Below, piece by piece: positions 51,720-62,560 of a stretch of 64,000 nt of DNA. Under the pieces are notes generated by a model, which was given only the letters and a program-made list of their open reading frames with translations, made no database searches and was not told the DNA's origin. The DNA is from Prunella strophiata. Its lineage: Eukaryota; Chordata; Aves; Passeriformes; Prunellidae. Location: the NCBI GenBank assembly GCA_036583965.1, contig JAZBQD010000015.1, forward strand, positions 70,720,330-70,784,329, read 5' to 3'. Each line of letters opens with the position of its first letter. The first letter of the stretch is position 1. Position numbers and translations under genes: made by a program.

Positions 51720-52600
51720 ACATGCTCCCAGTCACGATTTTTTTTCCTTTTTATAACACTTAGTAAAACTGTTTCCTTCAAGTTTCCATATAGGTCATGC
51801 TTTATTCTTGGAGCTTTAGGAGATAAAAATCAGATAATTTATCAACTTTTCTTTTTTAAAGATTTTGTTCTTTGTCTTTTCTTAGAAACATTATTCTCTG
51901 TGAATTTGTCTGGCTTTTCTCTGAACAGTTGGATGTCAGTATTCCATCTGAGAAATCCCTAATGTTGAGAATAAAAAATGAGTTTCCAATTTCTGCATAT
52001 GCATTGTGTTATTCAACTTGTATTTAATCTCTAGTCCACAATAAATACTCATCCCTTCCACACTTCCTGCAGCCTGACCATTTTTTCCTCTATTTTTTAC
52101 TTCTGTCATTCTTTTAAAATGCAGTACTTTGTACTCAGCTTTATGGAATATCACCTCAGTGGTTTGGGGCTATTTCTCCAAGTTATCAAGATCATTTTGA
52201 ATTGGACTCTTTTTAAAAAGCATTTGCAGTTGTTTTCCCCTTTGGTGTCACCTGTAGATTTTTGAAGAAGATTATTGTCCATCACCCTAACTTTTAATGC
52301 CAGTATTGCCTATTACTGAGTCAAGAAGAGAGACTTTTGGGCCCCTCCTTGATATGCCCTCTAGTTCGACAGAATCCTGTAATCACTCTTTGACAGCAGT
52401 TTGGAGCAGTGGTGCACTCACCCCATAATAATTTTATGGGCTATGATCCATGTATAACTGTGATTAAGGCATTGCTCATGGTATTAAATTAGACTTTTAA
52501 AGTCTCAAGATTGGCATTTGCATTCTTCCTCCCCCAGCACCCCCCACTCGTGATGGCAGTATAAGCCAGAAGAAAGGCTGTGTGTATGCTATTCATCTTA
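51720..52600 (-). mobile_element. Very old CR1-type LINE remnant, reverse-transcriptase and 3' region
   Basis: This is an ordered antisense match to an ancestral amniote CR1 consensus. CCATATAGGTCATGCTTTAT near 51787 fits TCATAGGTCATGTTTTCTAG. TTGTGTTATTCAACTTGTAT near 52005 and GCAGTACTTTGTACTCAGCT near 52122 fit the next blocks, as does CCAAGTTATCAAGATCATTT near 52178. At 52235-52262 the reverse complement encodes S-T-G-D-T-K, aligning with the F-A-D-D-T-K catalytic box. TTGATATGCCCTCTAGTTCG near 52348 and AGTGGTGCACTCACC near 52409 then follow. Near 52490-52550 the GACTTTTAAAGTCTCAAGAT stretch and a pyrimidine-rich segment fit the next block. It is far too decayed to be coding. The 72-codon frame at 51936-52154 is incidental. 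Confidence 0.78.
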
Positions 52601-53448
52601 ACATAAGAAGATTTGCTTGTAGCAAAACCTAAATTCAGATTTCCCCGGATTTAAAGTGCTGATTTAAAAAAAATTTCTAACACCTAGATACTTCCTCATG
52701 CCCACACAAATACTTGCTTCATTTTATCTGCCTGTTTTTTCTTAGTATTCCTTCATCAGAGAAAAAAAAATTAATATATGTTACTCCTTAATACTGAAAA
52801 AAGAAATCCAAACACTACTGAAGTATATTTCTGAGTCTGACAATGAAAGAATGATGATAAGGTTGCTACATTTAGTTTAAATTATTTTGGAGGTTCCAAC
52901 ACTCAAGGCTGGATTTTCCACAGCAGCAGTGCACTGCAGAGCCGGCAAGAATGTGATGACTTTGGCAGAACTGGGAGGGAGCAGAAAGCTGAGTCCTGGA
53001 ACAGGCCTTCCACACCCTGAAGCAGCTGCTTCCAGTTCTTTCCCTCCTTTCATGCCTGTGCACTTCTTCCATATGGGATGGCATTCACATCCTGGCTTCA
53101 CCTTACCAGCATGGGGACAGGCACAGAAGAAGTCATCTGCAAGCCTTGGCAGAGCAGCACAGAGCAGGCAGCCAAGCCCTGCACTTTGGTTTAAGTTCCT
53201 GGCTTGGAGAGCTGTGGAAGGAGTGGCAAATATTCAAATGCAGTCTTTAAATATTTGGGATTGCTGGAGGAAGTGATTTCCCAGAACTTCTGGTGCATGT
53301 GGCCAACCCTCATCATCTGGTTGTGGTATTGTCGCTGAGGGAGCTTCATCACAAATTAGGGGTAACCCAATGCCTTGATGGTGATGGCACAAACAGCCTG
53401 TTCAAAATGCACCTGAGTTTTGCCCTGGCCAAGCCTATAGCCAAGTAT
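52601..53448. other. Non-coding DNA with a GC-richer patch at 52885-53440
   Basis: The right part is richer in G and C than the flanks. It carries overlapping frames on both strands (129 codons plus at 52887-53276; 70 and 74 codons minus), none with a recognisable domain. It borders a possible transposon end at 53449, so it may be another old repeat. I do not recognise it. Confidence 0.35.
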
Positions 53449-53505
53449 CTGTGGTTCTCAAAATTGGGATCTGTGGACCACTGGAGCCTGTGGCCTTTCT
53501 TATAA
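53449..53505. mobile_element. Possible hAT-type DNA transposon terminus
   Basis: CTGTGGTTCTCAAAATTGGG followed by ATCTGTGGACCACTGGAGCC closely resembles the terminal inverted repeat and adjacent sequence of Charlie-like hAT elements (CAGTGGTTCTCAAA, then a GTCCGTGGACCACTGG block). Only one end is visible. I could not find a matching inverted end or an 8-bp target duplication, so this is either an old truncated copy or a chance match. Confidence 0.4.
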
Positions 53506-54300
53506 GTACTCTGCAAACAATAACTAAACATCCTTCTCAGCACAAGCCCCAGCAATCTGTCGCTAGTAACCTGAAAAATGTCAAGTTACAAATAAACCTA
53601 AAGGCTTCACCAAGATGTACTGCAAATATTTTTATGGAGCTCAAAAATGAGAAAAGGTGAACATCTATTTTCTGTTTACCATTGTAGCACTCTAGGTATC
53701 CCTATATAAATTTCAAACTTACATCATATATTAATGATAATTTTATTTATTTTAAATGTATTTGCTATTCATTACATTGATTCAGGGCAAACAAAATACT
53801 GACACAGTTAATAAATTTTCAAAGGTGCTTTAAGTTACTTGCAATTAAACAAGTGAGCTTATTTGCATTTTCTCCAAAAGTTGCTTATATATTCAAAATA
53901 AATGCTATTTTGAAAAGGGATAAAATAGAATATTTCCATTAAAAAAAAAAGTAAATTCCATGACCTTTTATTCTGAGCAATCTGTTTCTACCTATAAGTT
54001 TCCCTGGACTTTTTAATCTCAATTTCTTTTTTTTTTTAATGTATTAAAAATTCTATGCTTAAAATTTACTATGAACACAAAACCAGAAAAGGTCTTTAAA
54101 CTAAAAGAAACTATACAAAGTAAACCAAAATTATTTTCTTCACTGTGAAGTTACAACACAGCTGTGTATGTGGAATGCAAAAGGAAAACCACAAATGGAG
54201 TACAGAGTGCTATATAAAATATAAGCACAGCCCTGGAATGTGGACATCCATTTAACCAAATGAGAGTGAAATATGACAAATCTAGCAAGACAACAGACTA

Positions 54301-54301
<1 letters not shown>

Positions 54302-54340
<39 letters not shown>
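54302..54340. repeat. A39 homopolymer
   Basis: Thirty-nine consecutive A on the plus strand. No AATAAA signal or recognisable retrocopy lies directly upstream, so it is listed as a simple repeat and not as a retroposon tail. Confidence 0.95.
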
Positions 54341-54343
<3 letters not shown>

Positions 54344-54883
54344 TAGAGTAAAATATAGCAGATAAGTTTGGGGACATATTCTGCCTCTCTTAATTAAAGG
54401 GTACAGAATGCTACTCAGAGAGGGCATTAGCTTGTGAGTAATATCTTCCATTTCTGTTTATTCCTTGCATATTGATGATGGAATTTGTTGACAAACTGCT
54501 GAACATCAGAAAACCTGTAAGAATATATGTTATTTTTCCAGGTTGTCTGAACTCACAAAACAATTCTGTTTACTCTGTTGCAAATAAAAATACATAGCTT
54601 CTCAGTGATATTAGTTCCACACTGGAGAAACAAAGCATTGAGCATTGGTCCAGTTTATGCAATTGCTTGGCTGACTCCAGAAGACAAATTTAGTTAAATT
54701 CATTTTGACCAGAAAGATAAAACTTTAAAATGAGCATGATACACAGTCAGAATCATCAGGATTTCTTTAAAGAAAAGTATTCATTCACATTTAGAATTGA
54801 ATTCTTCAAAGGCATCTGAAATGAGAATTCCTAAACGAATGCAATTTTAAAAATTTTATATTGCATATATGTATATATGTTTG

Positions 54884-54911
54884 TTTTTTTTTTTTTTTTT
54901 TTTTTTTTTTT
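54884..54911. repeat. T28 homopolymer
   Basis: Twenty-eight consecutive T follow an alternating TATATG stretch. Read on the minus strand it could mimic a poly(A) tail, but no AATAAA signal is seen in the adjoining sequence. Confidence 0.95.
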
Positions 54912-57699
54912 CTCTGAACACAATGTAATTGTTCTACTAACCGGGTCACACTAAATATCTAATCAGGAGCAAAAAAGCCTCATTACCCCTAAAGTAATTC
55001 CTAAATAAACTCTTAGGTAGCTTTTCATGGGAATACATATGTCATGAACACAGCACATATTGATGCAATTTCAATTGCATGTATCTTAAACTCAGTTACA
55101 AGGGTTCAAAGATGCCTGTAAAAACAAGTCATCTTCTCTCACCACATGCATGGCTCTCTCACACAGGTCTCTCAGAATTTAGTGTAGCACTCTGCATTGG
55201 TCAGAAATCTGATGACAAAATGAAGCAATAATCTGATTATACCTTCTCTCACTGGTACATGCCCATGTGTTTCATCCCCCCTAGTACTGCCCACTCACGC
55301 CTCCTGGCATCAGCTTCAAGGAGGAAATCTTATGATGGCCCATTTAATTAAAAGCATTCCAAAGGGATAAAATGGTGTGTAATAACATGCAAAAGGTACT
55401 GAAAGGTTCTGAGGGGGAGAAAGAATAACAAGGATTAAAGTGACAAGGCTAGAGATTTTCCTGAGGAGCTAAGCTAGTTCAAAGGTGTATGATACATGAA
55501 CAACTGCCACCAAACTCTTTCAAACATAGCTTTAGAAGCTTACATAATCTTTTAGGGTACAGTCATTTTTTTTCTTCTTCTTCTCATGTTAGGCTTTTTT
55601 TGTTTTTTAGTTGTAGTCCAGCCTGAGGAGGAGGAAATTGGTTGAAAAGAATAGACAAAAACTCAGAAGAGAAAAATTTATGGAAAGAGAAAAAAAGCCA
55701 GATGTACAAACAGGGAATTTGGGGTAGGATCCAGGCAGCAAAAAAGTAGGTTATAGGAGATGGGAGATATCAGAGGGACAAAGAAAGGGAGGAGACAGAG
55801 ACAGAGAAAAGAAAAAGTAGTATGTTCATGATTATCTTCATAAACCTCTATTACACCATGGGAATATGAGAAACTTAAATCTCCATTAGCTTATCATTGT
55901 TTTTTATACTTTCTAACTTTGTCAAGATAAGCCAGAAAAAAAATTTAAAAAGTGTACAGCTCAATTAAAATTTTTTTCTTTACACATTATTGTATGCATA
56001 ATATCTTACCCTGACTGACTCAAGAAAACTGTGTTAGCATGAGTAAAGTGGATCTTACCTGCACTTCTTTTGTCTTGGACTGTGTTTGTCTTTCCAGAAA
56101 TAAGAGAATTTTTTTTTTAAACTGCTGCTTGTTTTCCCTCAAATCTCTTTATAACACATGCTGATTCTGTTTTTATCTACTTTATCCAATATTTTTACAA
56201 TAATATTGCACCAAAATGACATTATTACTTGTGTAGCTGTGAAAAGGCTAGTTGTAGACCAGCATGAAGAAAAGAAAAGAGATTTGTTTCTATACAGATT
56301 GAAACACTGAGAAATAAGGAGAATATAATCTCCAGGCCAATCACTACCACCTGCCTACAAATTTGGCTGGCGAAGAAAAACTTCCTAAATTGCTCAGCTG
56401 CAGTTCTTCATACATAGAGGCATATTCAGCAAGTGAAGTCTCAGACAGCTGAAATATTAGAGTGGTTTTATGGAGATGCAGTGCCTAATTTTGACAAATA
56501 AAAAGAGAACACATTTCTACTTTTATTAAGGTGTGCTGTCAATGTCATGCTGGCCAAAGCTGCTTCACTCTCTGTACTGTTCATTGATTTCTTCATAATT
56601 CATCCTCTCAGAGAAGCTGAAAACAGTTTCAACTAGGTAAAACTCATCTTTGGACTTCCTTCAGTCTCAAAGTAGGTTGCTGTTTTCCTGTACAGAATCT
56701 TCATGGCTTCCAGGAGCTTATTCAGTCAAAAAATCCTGGATGTGTTTCTTAATTAAAGTCTTTGTGCTTAGGCTTTGCCTTTCCTTTCCTCTACTCCAAT
56801 TTCTCTTTCCACATCCCACCCCTCAGTCGCTGTCAACAATTTCTTTTTATCCAGGGGAGTAGAGAAAGGAATAAATTTTCACAGTCAGACTGAATGTCAT
56901 GTCCAGCTGCCTTCAAAAGGCAGAAATTTACAGTACACATTCTGCCACATTGCTTTATAAGTGTTGCACTTTTTCAAGAGCAAAGTATCGACAGGTTCCC
57001 ATCAGGTGTGCTAGAGCTCACAGAACCGTGGAAACTCTTCATGTTGCTTGGAGAAAGATTAAATTTTTTTTGAGTGCAAGAGAGATCAAAAGCTGATGCT
57101 TCCCTTTTGTTCTCACTTTATTTCCTATCATAACCAAATCAATCTTGTTGCCCAGTGCATGAGGAGTAATCTCAGCTAGTTGTAAACTATTGGAAAAAAA
57201 CAAAAAGCAAACAGTAAGTGGGCAAAATTGACATGGCCTTCAAATATTTTCTATGTGGAAATATTTTCCCTTTGAGAAGAACTACTTTTTTTCATAATCT
57301 GCATTTCCCCTCAGAGGAGAACTGCCCTGCCCTCATTATCCACAGAAGCAAAGTCTAGTCATTCCCCATCTGTGTCTTTCTCCAGTAATAAGTCTGTGAT
57401 TGAAAGTAAAAAATGCTGTTCCTTTTGACTTCTGTAATAGATGGTGGATTTGATCTATTATTTAAGCATAAGGCATTAATTGTAAACAGGGTAATGGAGA
57501 CCTGAAAGATTTTTTCCTTCCATCTACCCAAAGATTTCTCAGAAGAGGAAACCAAAAAAGGAAGCTTTTATGATAGATGATGGTAAACAAAAAAGAACAG
57601 AAAGGGACTAATGGCTGAATGGCTGAACCTGAGTCTTACATAATTTTATTATGCTAGAGAAACATTTCTTTCAAAACAGGAAGCCTGTTCTAAGGAGGG

Positions 57700-58160
57700 A
57701 ATTGCTTGTGATTTGCAGCAGAGCACCAGGGCCTGGCCGTGCCAGCTGTGCATGTGTGGCAGGAAGAGAAGTCACCCTGGTATCTGGCAGCAGCTTCTCA
57801 CATGGGTTCTTGTAGGAAAAAGGTGTAAGGAAAGCAGAATTTGTCTGGGGCTCTGCTGAAAGGTGTGAAGCAAGGGCATCTGCTTACAAGTGTTCTGCAC
57901 ATAAGAGAGTGATGTCAGTCTTTAAAATCATCTCTGTGCTTGCTGCAGAGCTGCAGCAATGGAACCACCTGACAGTGGCCAGCCAGGACAGCAATGGGAT
58001 GCCCTTGCTGGCAGCCAGTGGGAAGGAATGCAGAGCATTTGGCTGTGTCTGGGGACAGCTCCCTCAACACTGGCAGCTGTCATTCAAGCCCAGCTTGCTG
58101 CCCTGAACTCCAGTATCCATGTGGTGATCCAAGCCTGCAAGTGATGTTACCTTCCTCACA
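57700..58160. other. GC-richer patch of unknown origin
   Basis: The sequence is richer in G and C than its flanks and includes CAGCAATGGAACCACCTGAC and many CAG/CTG words. Three overlapping plus-strand frames (57909-58106, 57959-58144, 57994-58284) have no recognisable domain. Possible readings are an old repeat, a conserved non-coding element or a non-coding exon. None is supported further. Confidence 0.35.
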
Positions 58161-59900
58161 GTGGGGCAGGAAAGCAAACAGCTGGCCTGTGAGGTGCTAC
58201 ACCAAGGAAAGCACCTTTCTGAAAGCAGGTTCTGAACATTCATCTACCCTTGTTTTCTTCCTTTCTCCCTTTAATAGCACATAATCCATTAAGTAAAAAA
58301 GATTACAGGTTGCACCAGAAGAGATATAACCTCATGTTGCATCAAAATGTGAAATTTAAATGTTATGGGTGGGACATGATCTGGCTTTTATTAGCAACAT
58401 TTCTGAATCTTGTAAAAGCTATTATTGCTCTCAACACACTACTGAAAAAATTGCTACAGATGTTCAGAAAGAGGGCGAAGCAGGGGAATATGTAATTATT
58501 TTTTGAAAGGGAATTCAAGAAGCTAATGTTTTCATAGTCTTTTGTATTTTAATTCAATGTAAAATTAATATTCTAAACATTTTCATGTAGTCTTATTTTG
58601 ACAGACAGCAACAAAGCTAAGTAAAAACAATATATACTCTGGTCCTGCCAGGAGAGAAATGAATCTGTCTAGTCAAGCTCATGTCCTACTCTGAGACAGC
58701 CAGCTATGAAATTCAGCTTTTAAAATTTACAAAAATTTATAATTAACTAAAACCACTAACTAATACACAAGTTTTTAATTCATAGATTTAGATGGGCATC
58801 CACAAGGCAGTCTGACCAATTGTGTGATTTACAAGTAAAATTACAGACACAGGAGGGTTTTGCTGCTGATGATGTTGCCATTATTCCTTAGCCTGTACTA
58901 ATAGCTGCACATGTTTTTCAAAACAGTATTTGCATCAATAAAAAATTATTTTGAAGACACCAAGAAAGTTCAATGATTTGGATGAATACATTATAGAGAA
59001 AGAATGAGCCAAGTACAAAAGTCTCTGTTACAAACCAAGCATCAGGTTTTAAAAGATAGGAACTTCGTAATAGGCAGCTTAATCCATTTTGAAATATCTA
59101 AATAAAACTTGTTTTCAAAAGTACAGAGCATGCCACATTTCCTGCTAATTTCCCTAAGCACTGCCACGCTAAGAATTCTGCTTCAAATAGATATGGGGGT
59201 TTGGGAGTTTATCTGTTGACACGGGAACTGTCTTTGGAGCTTAAAATTAAATATTGCTCATCTTCAACAACAGAGAGCACAGAAACAAATGCCAGCATTT
59301 CTAGGTACAAATACGCTTAAAATTAGACCAAAACACAAACTACTATAGCATAGCATTTGGCAAAAAATACTGCTATTTATGCTAGCAGCCTACAGTGAGT
59401 GGATTTCAGCCTGTAACAAATCCTGAATGGATTTAAATGGCAAACTTTATATTATTATACTCTATGACATGTTGTGCATCAGATTACAGCTCTTAACACT
59501 TTTTTTTTTGTTTTGCCCCATTTTGTGTAGTTCTGGCTGGCAGGATATTTGAAGTTTTCCTCCAGAACTGCTTTTAGCAGAAAGTTGGGGTTTGCTGTCA
59601 TAGCAGCCCACTTTTCAGCAAGAGATTAAATATTTCTTTTGTCAGAAAATGTGAATACCTGAATATTTCTTGGGAATTAAGAGTTTAACAGCTTCAGGTC
59701 TGCATTAGCAGTAGCACCATGATTCCCTGGGAAGAGGGAAGACTGTGCTATATCCCTGGATACATGGTATAAAGGTGTGCAACTACATCAACAGAGGAGA
59801 ATGTGGACACAAAGCATCAGGTGTAAAACTTCAACAAACATGTAGCCAACTTTGCCAGACAAAATTTTCCAATATATATACTTCTATTGTTGACATACTG
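58161..59900. other. Unique AT-rich non-coding DNA
   Basis: No repeat family or exon is recognised. The 81-codon frame at 58250-58495 has no recognisable domain. Confidence 0.5.
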
Positions 59901-59950
59901 GGGTTTTAATGTTTGGGGGTTTGGTTTGGTTTGGTTTTTTTTGGGGGTGG
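59901..59950. repeat. G/T-rich GGTTT tract
   Basis: GGGGGTTTGGTTTGGTTTGG at 59915-59934 is followed by a T run and GGGGGTGG, with GGGG at 59900-59903 just upstream. Several closely spaced G runs on the plus strand could allow a quadruplex to form. Confidence 0.85.
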
Positions 59951-60052
59951 TTTAATTTTTGAGGTTTTGTCTGGTTTTTCTTGGGGGAAGGAGGTATCAG
60001 AGAAAGCAGAGTGCTGGCAAAGAAATAGCTGAAATTTCACTGAAAATTCCTT

Positions 60053-60078
60053 TTAGGTTTTTTTTTGTTTGTTTGTTT

Positions 60079-60110
<32 letters not shown>
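60053..60110. repeat. (TTTG)n and T31 homopolymer
   Basis: A T-rich stretch with four TTTG units leads into 31 consecutive T at 60080-60110. Frames crossing it on either strand are poly-phenylalanine or poly-lysine artefacts. Confidence 0.95.
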
Positions 60111-61214
60111 CCAGATTAAAACCAGCTTCTCAGCAGCCATGGTAACTATTCTCTCATTTCTAGATTGAATAAACCCTAAAATGAATCTGATTTCAAGCTG
60201 GTAAGTTTTGTCTGAGTCCACTTTATCTGTAATAAAGTAAATCTGTAAATTTCTAGGGAGGGTTGTTGTCATTGCATAATCTGTACTTAAACATGACCCA
60301 GGTTCGTGTTTTCTCTTAAGGAGTCCCAGTCTTAATCAATAGGTCTGATTTATGAAGCAAGCCTGGACAGATCCTGATATTAGAAAATTATTTTAAATTC
60401 TGCTTGAACTCATGTCCAACCATATCACATTTTATGAGAGGCAAATATATACTCACAGTTTTTTTTGGCAAGTATTTTCCGTTTTCTGCACTCAACATTC
60501 TAGGAAAAATGAGAATCAAAAACTGGATGGAGACTTACACAAAACATTTTTCAGGGGGAAATCAATTAAAATTTAAGCTATTTTTATACTGCTTCAGGAA
60601 TTCCAGGCACATTGATTGTGCAGTGGATGTTGATGTCAGCCTCAAAACCTTACTTCTTGCTGTTTATTTACACAAGTTAACACTGTCCTTGTCCAAAATA
60701 TGCAGTGCAGCCTTTTTTCCTTTTAGGCCTACAGTGAACAGTAACCTGGAGCTTTGCACCAGGGAAGCAACTTAGCTCAGACCACATTCCATGAAAAAAA
60801 TTGTTGGAGGATTTTTCCATCTTCCATAATCAAATAAGGACAGCATGCAGAACGAAATGCACTGTGACTGCAATAAAAGAGAGTATGTAGTCCCTGGTGA
60901 GCTAAAAGAAGTAGGTACCAAATGAAATTACCATTAAAAATGAAAGAGCAGCATGCAGAAGTGTGAGCTTTAATTGACTTTATTTGTTTTTATGACAAGG
61001 ATGGGATCAAATGGGCAGTGATTTGCAGCTTTCCTGAATGAAAGGGACAAAAATCTGCGCTACCTGGTGAGAACAAGGATGGCTGACTGCTGAAAGGCAC
61101 CAGCAGTGTCCCAGCTACTCCTTTTCATTTCAAATCATCAATATTTGAAGTCAAGATATCTAGCTGTTTAATTTCAAGAAAAAGATACCCTAAATTTTTT
61201 TTTTTGTAAGCTTT
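60111..61214. other. Unique non-coding DNA
   Basis: A 123-codon frame (60404-60775) has no recognisable domain, and no repeat family is seen. A T12 run lies near 61195. Confidence 0.45.
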
Positions 61215-61880
61215 CATGTATTTTTTCCACCCCTGAGAGAGGCAGACAGTTGACTGTAGTCAAGAAGGGCTGACAGGGAACTGTGTGACTGCTCATGGTT
61301 ATCACAAGCTGACAGTGGGCTCCCAAAGGCTGCTTCCTGGAGCTGTGACAGGGAGCAAAGGGGAGGGCAGGCAGGTCGGCTGCAGAAGCATGTCCTGCAC
61401 ACCAGCCAGCATGTCTACCTGCTCCTCTCCTTCCATAGCCCCCACAGTGCCCTTTCCTTTTCATTCCCAGCCAAGAGCTTGGTGTGATATTTTGACAAGA
61501 CTCTTGCAGCTCAGCTTTGCTGCAGAAGGGAGTTAGTAGCCTCAACAAGGATCCCTTTTTCAGGATGATCTTGGAGAAGCAGGGTTGTGCCAGCAGGGGT
61601 GAGGCAGGCCCAGGCCAGTGCATACAATGCACCACAGAAGGATGGACAGCATCAGCTGATGTACTCAACTGGCTGAAGCTTGGTACCTGAGACAGCACAG
61701 TGGGAGTGGGATGGGCAGAGGGCAGCAGAAGCTGTCACTGGGCTGCCAACACAAAGTGGCTGCAGACACCACTTGCTGTAGAAGCCAGGAGTGCAGTGCT
61801 ACAGGTTGCTTGTGGGCATTGGTTAGATATAAGGCAGGCAGCAGAGTTATGAATTATTTGCTCTCATCCAAACATTTAGG
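61215..61880. other. GC-richer patch of about 650 bases, unexplained
   Basis: The patch stands out from AT-rich flanks through many CAGG, GGGCAG and CTGC words. It contains the longest frame of the window: 174 codons on the minus strand, running 61174-61698 and continuing into the T-rich left flank. The predicted protein is rich in serine, proline, cysteine and histidine and shows no domain, signal peptide or membrane segment I recognise. Frames of 62-83 codons on other registers overlap it. No LTR signals (TATA box, AATAAA) or CR1 blocks were found. It may be an unrecognised old repeat, a regulatory element or a non-coding exon. Confidence 0.4.
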
Positions 61881-62414
61881 AAGAATTTGGAAGGGGTGAT
61901 GCTAAAAGTGGGTAATGTATTAACTAAGATATCTAGCATGAAGAAAGTGGCTGAGTTTTGATTTTCTGGTTCCTGCTATATCTATATATCTGTATCTATA
62001 CCCCTTCTTGTAGTCCTTGCAGTCAGAGCAACCACACCTTTAACTCATCCAAGTCAGGCACCTAGCCCACTGTGTTATTCCCCAGCTTTTTCTGTACAGC
62101 ACTCCCTACACCTTCCCATAAAGTAGATCTGAGTAGATATTTCAGTATCTGTTGATGCCACAACTAAAATTATGTCTTAAATGTGTTGGACAAGGGCAGG
62201 TTGATGTGGGGAACACTAAAAACCAATTGTGATTCATAAAAATAAATGATTGTTTTCTATGTAATATCATATCCATAAATTAGGGGGTTGTAACATATTA
62301 CAGATAAATACATAACATGCAATTGTATATGACAAAATTCTAATTGCATATAGAATAAAATTCTATGTGCAATATGGTATTGCAAAGTATATTATAAAAG
62401 TTATAGTATTAGAA
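61881..62414. other. Unique AT-rich non-coding DNA
   Basis: The left part has a short TCTATATCTATATATCTGTA-like stretch near 61977. The right part (62220-62410) is strongly AT-rich. No gene or repeat family is recognised. Confidence 0.5.
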
Positions 62415-62560
62415 AATCACAGAATCACAGGATTGTTAGTGTTAGAAGGGATCTCTGGAGCTCATCTAGTCCAACTTCCCTACCAAGGCAGAGTCACCTA
62501 GAGCAGATCACATAGGAAAAGGTCTCTCTGAGAATCCAGTCTACTCCAACTATTATTGCA
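62415..62560 (-). mobile_element. CR1 3' end in antisense
   Basis: AATCACAGAATCACAGGATT is the reverse complement of the CR1 terminal repeat. GAAGGGATCTCTGGAGCTCA, the TCTAGTCCAACTTCCCTACC block and CAAGGCAGAGTCACCTAGAG then follow in the order of the CR1 3' UTR. The match fades after about 62520. The bases to 62560 fit only loosely. This is the same general CR1 group as the fragments at 16938 and 29150, but in the opposite orientation. Confidence 0.9.

Larger units (their letters stand above)
53506..57699. other. AT-rich non-coding DNA with long homopolymers
   Basis: This stretch contains the A39 and T28 runs listed separately and a T11 run near 54028. No exon or repeat family is recognised. 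The frames of 103 codons (54140-54451, minus) and 60-70 codons (56650-57096, plus) depend on homopolymers or have no domain. Confidence 0.5.

Noticed and set aside
54060..54340. Processed retrocopy ending in the A39 run
   Set aside because: No polyadenylation signal before the run, no recognisable transcript sequence and no flanking target duplication seen.
59997..60272. Minus-strand 91-codon frame with an ACCATGG start context and a poly-lysine stretch
   Set aside because: The lysine run is the T31 homopolymer read in antisense. There is no domain and no AATAAA signal to support a retrocopy.
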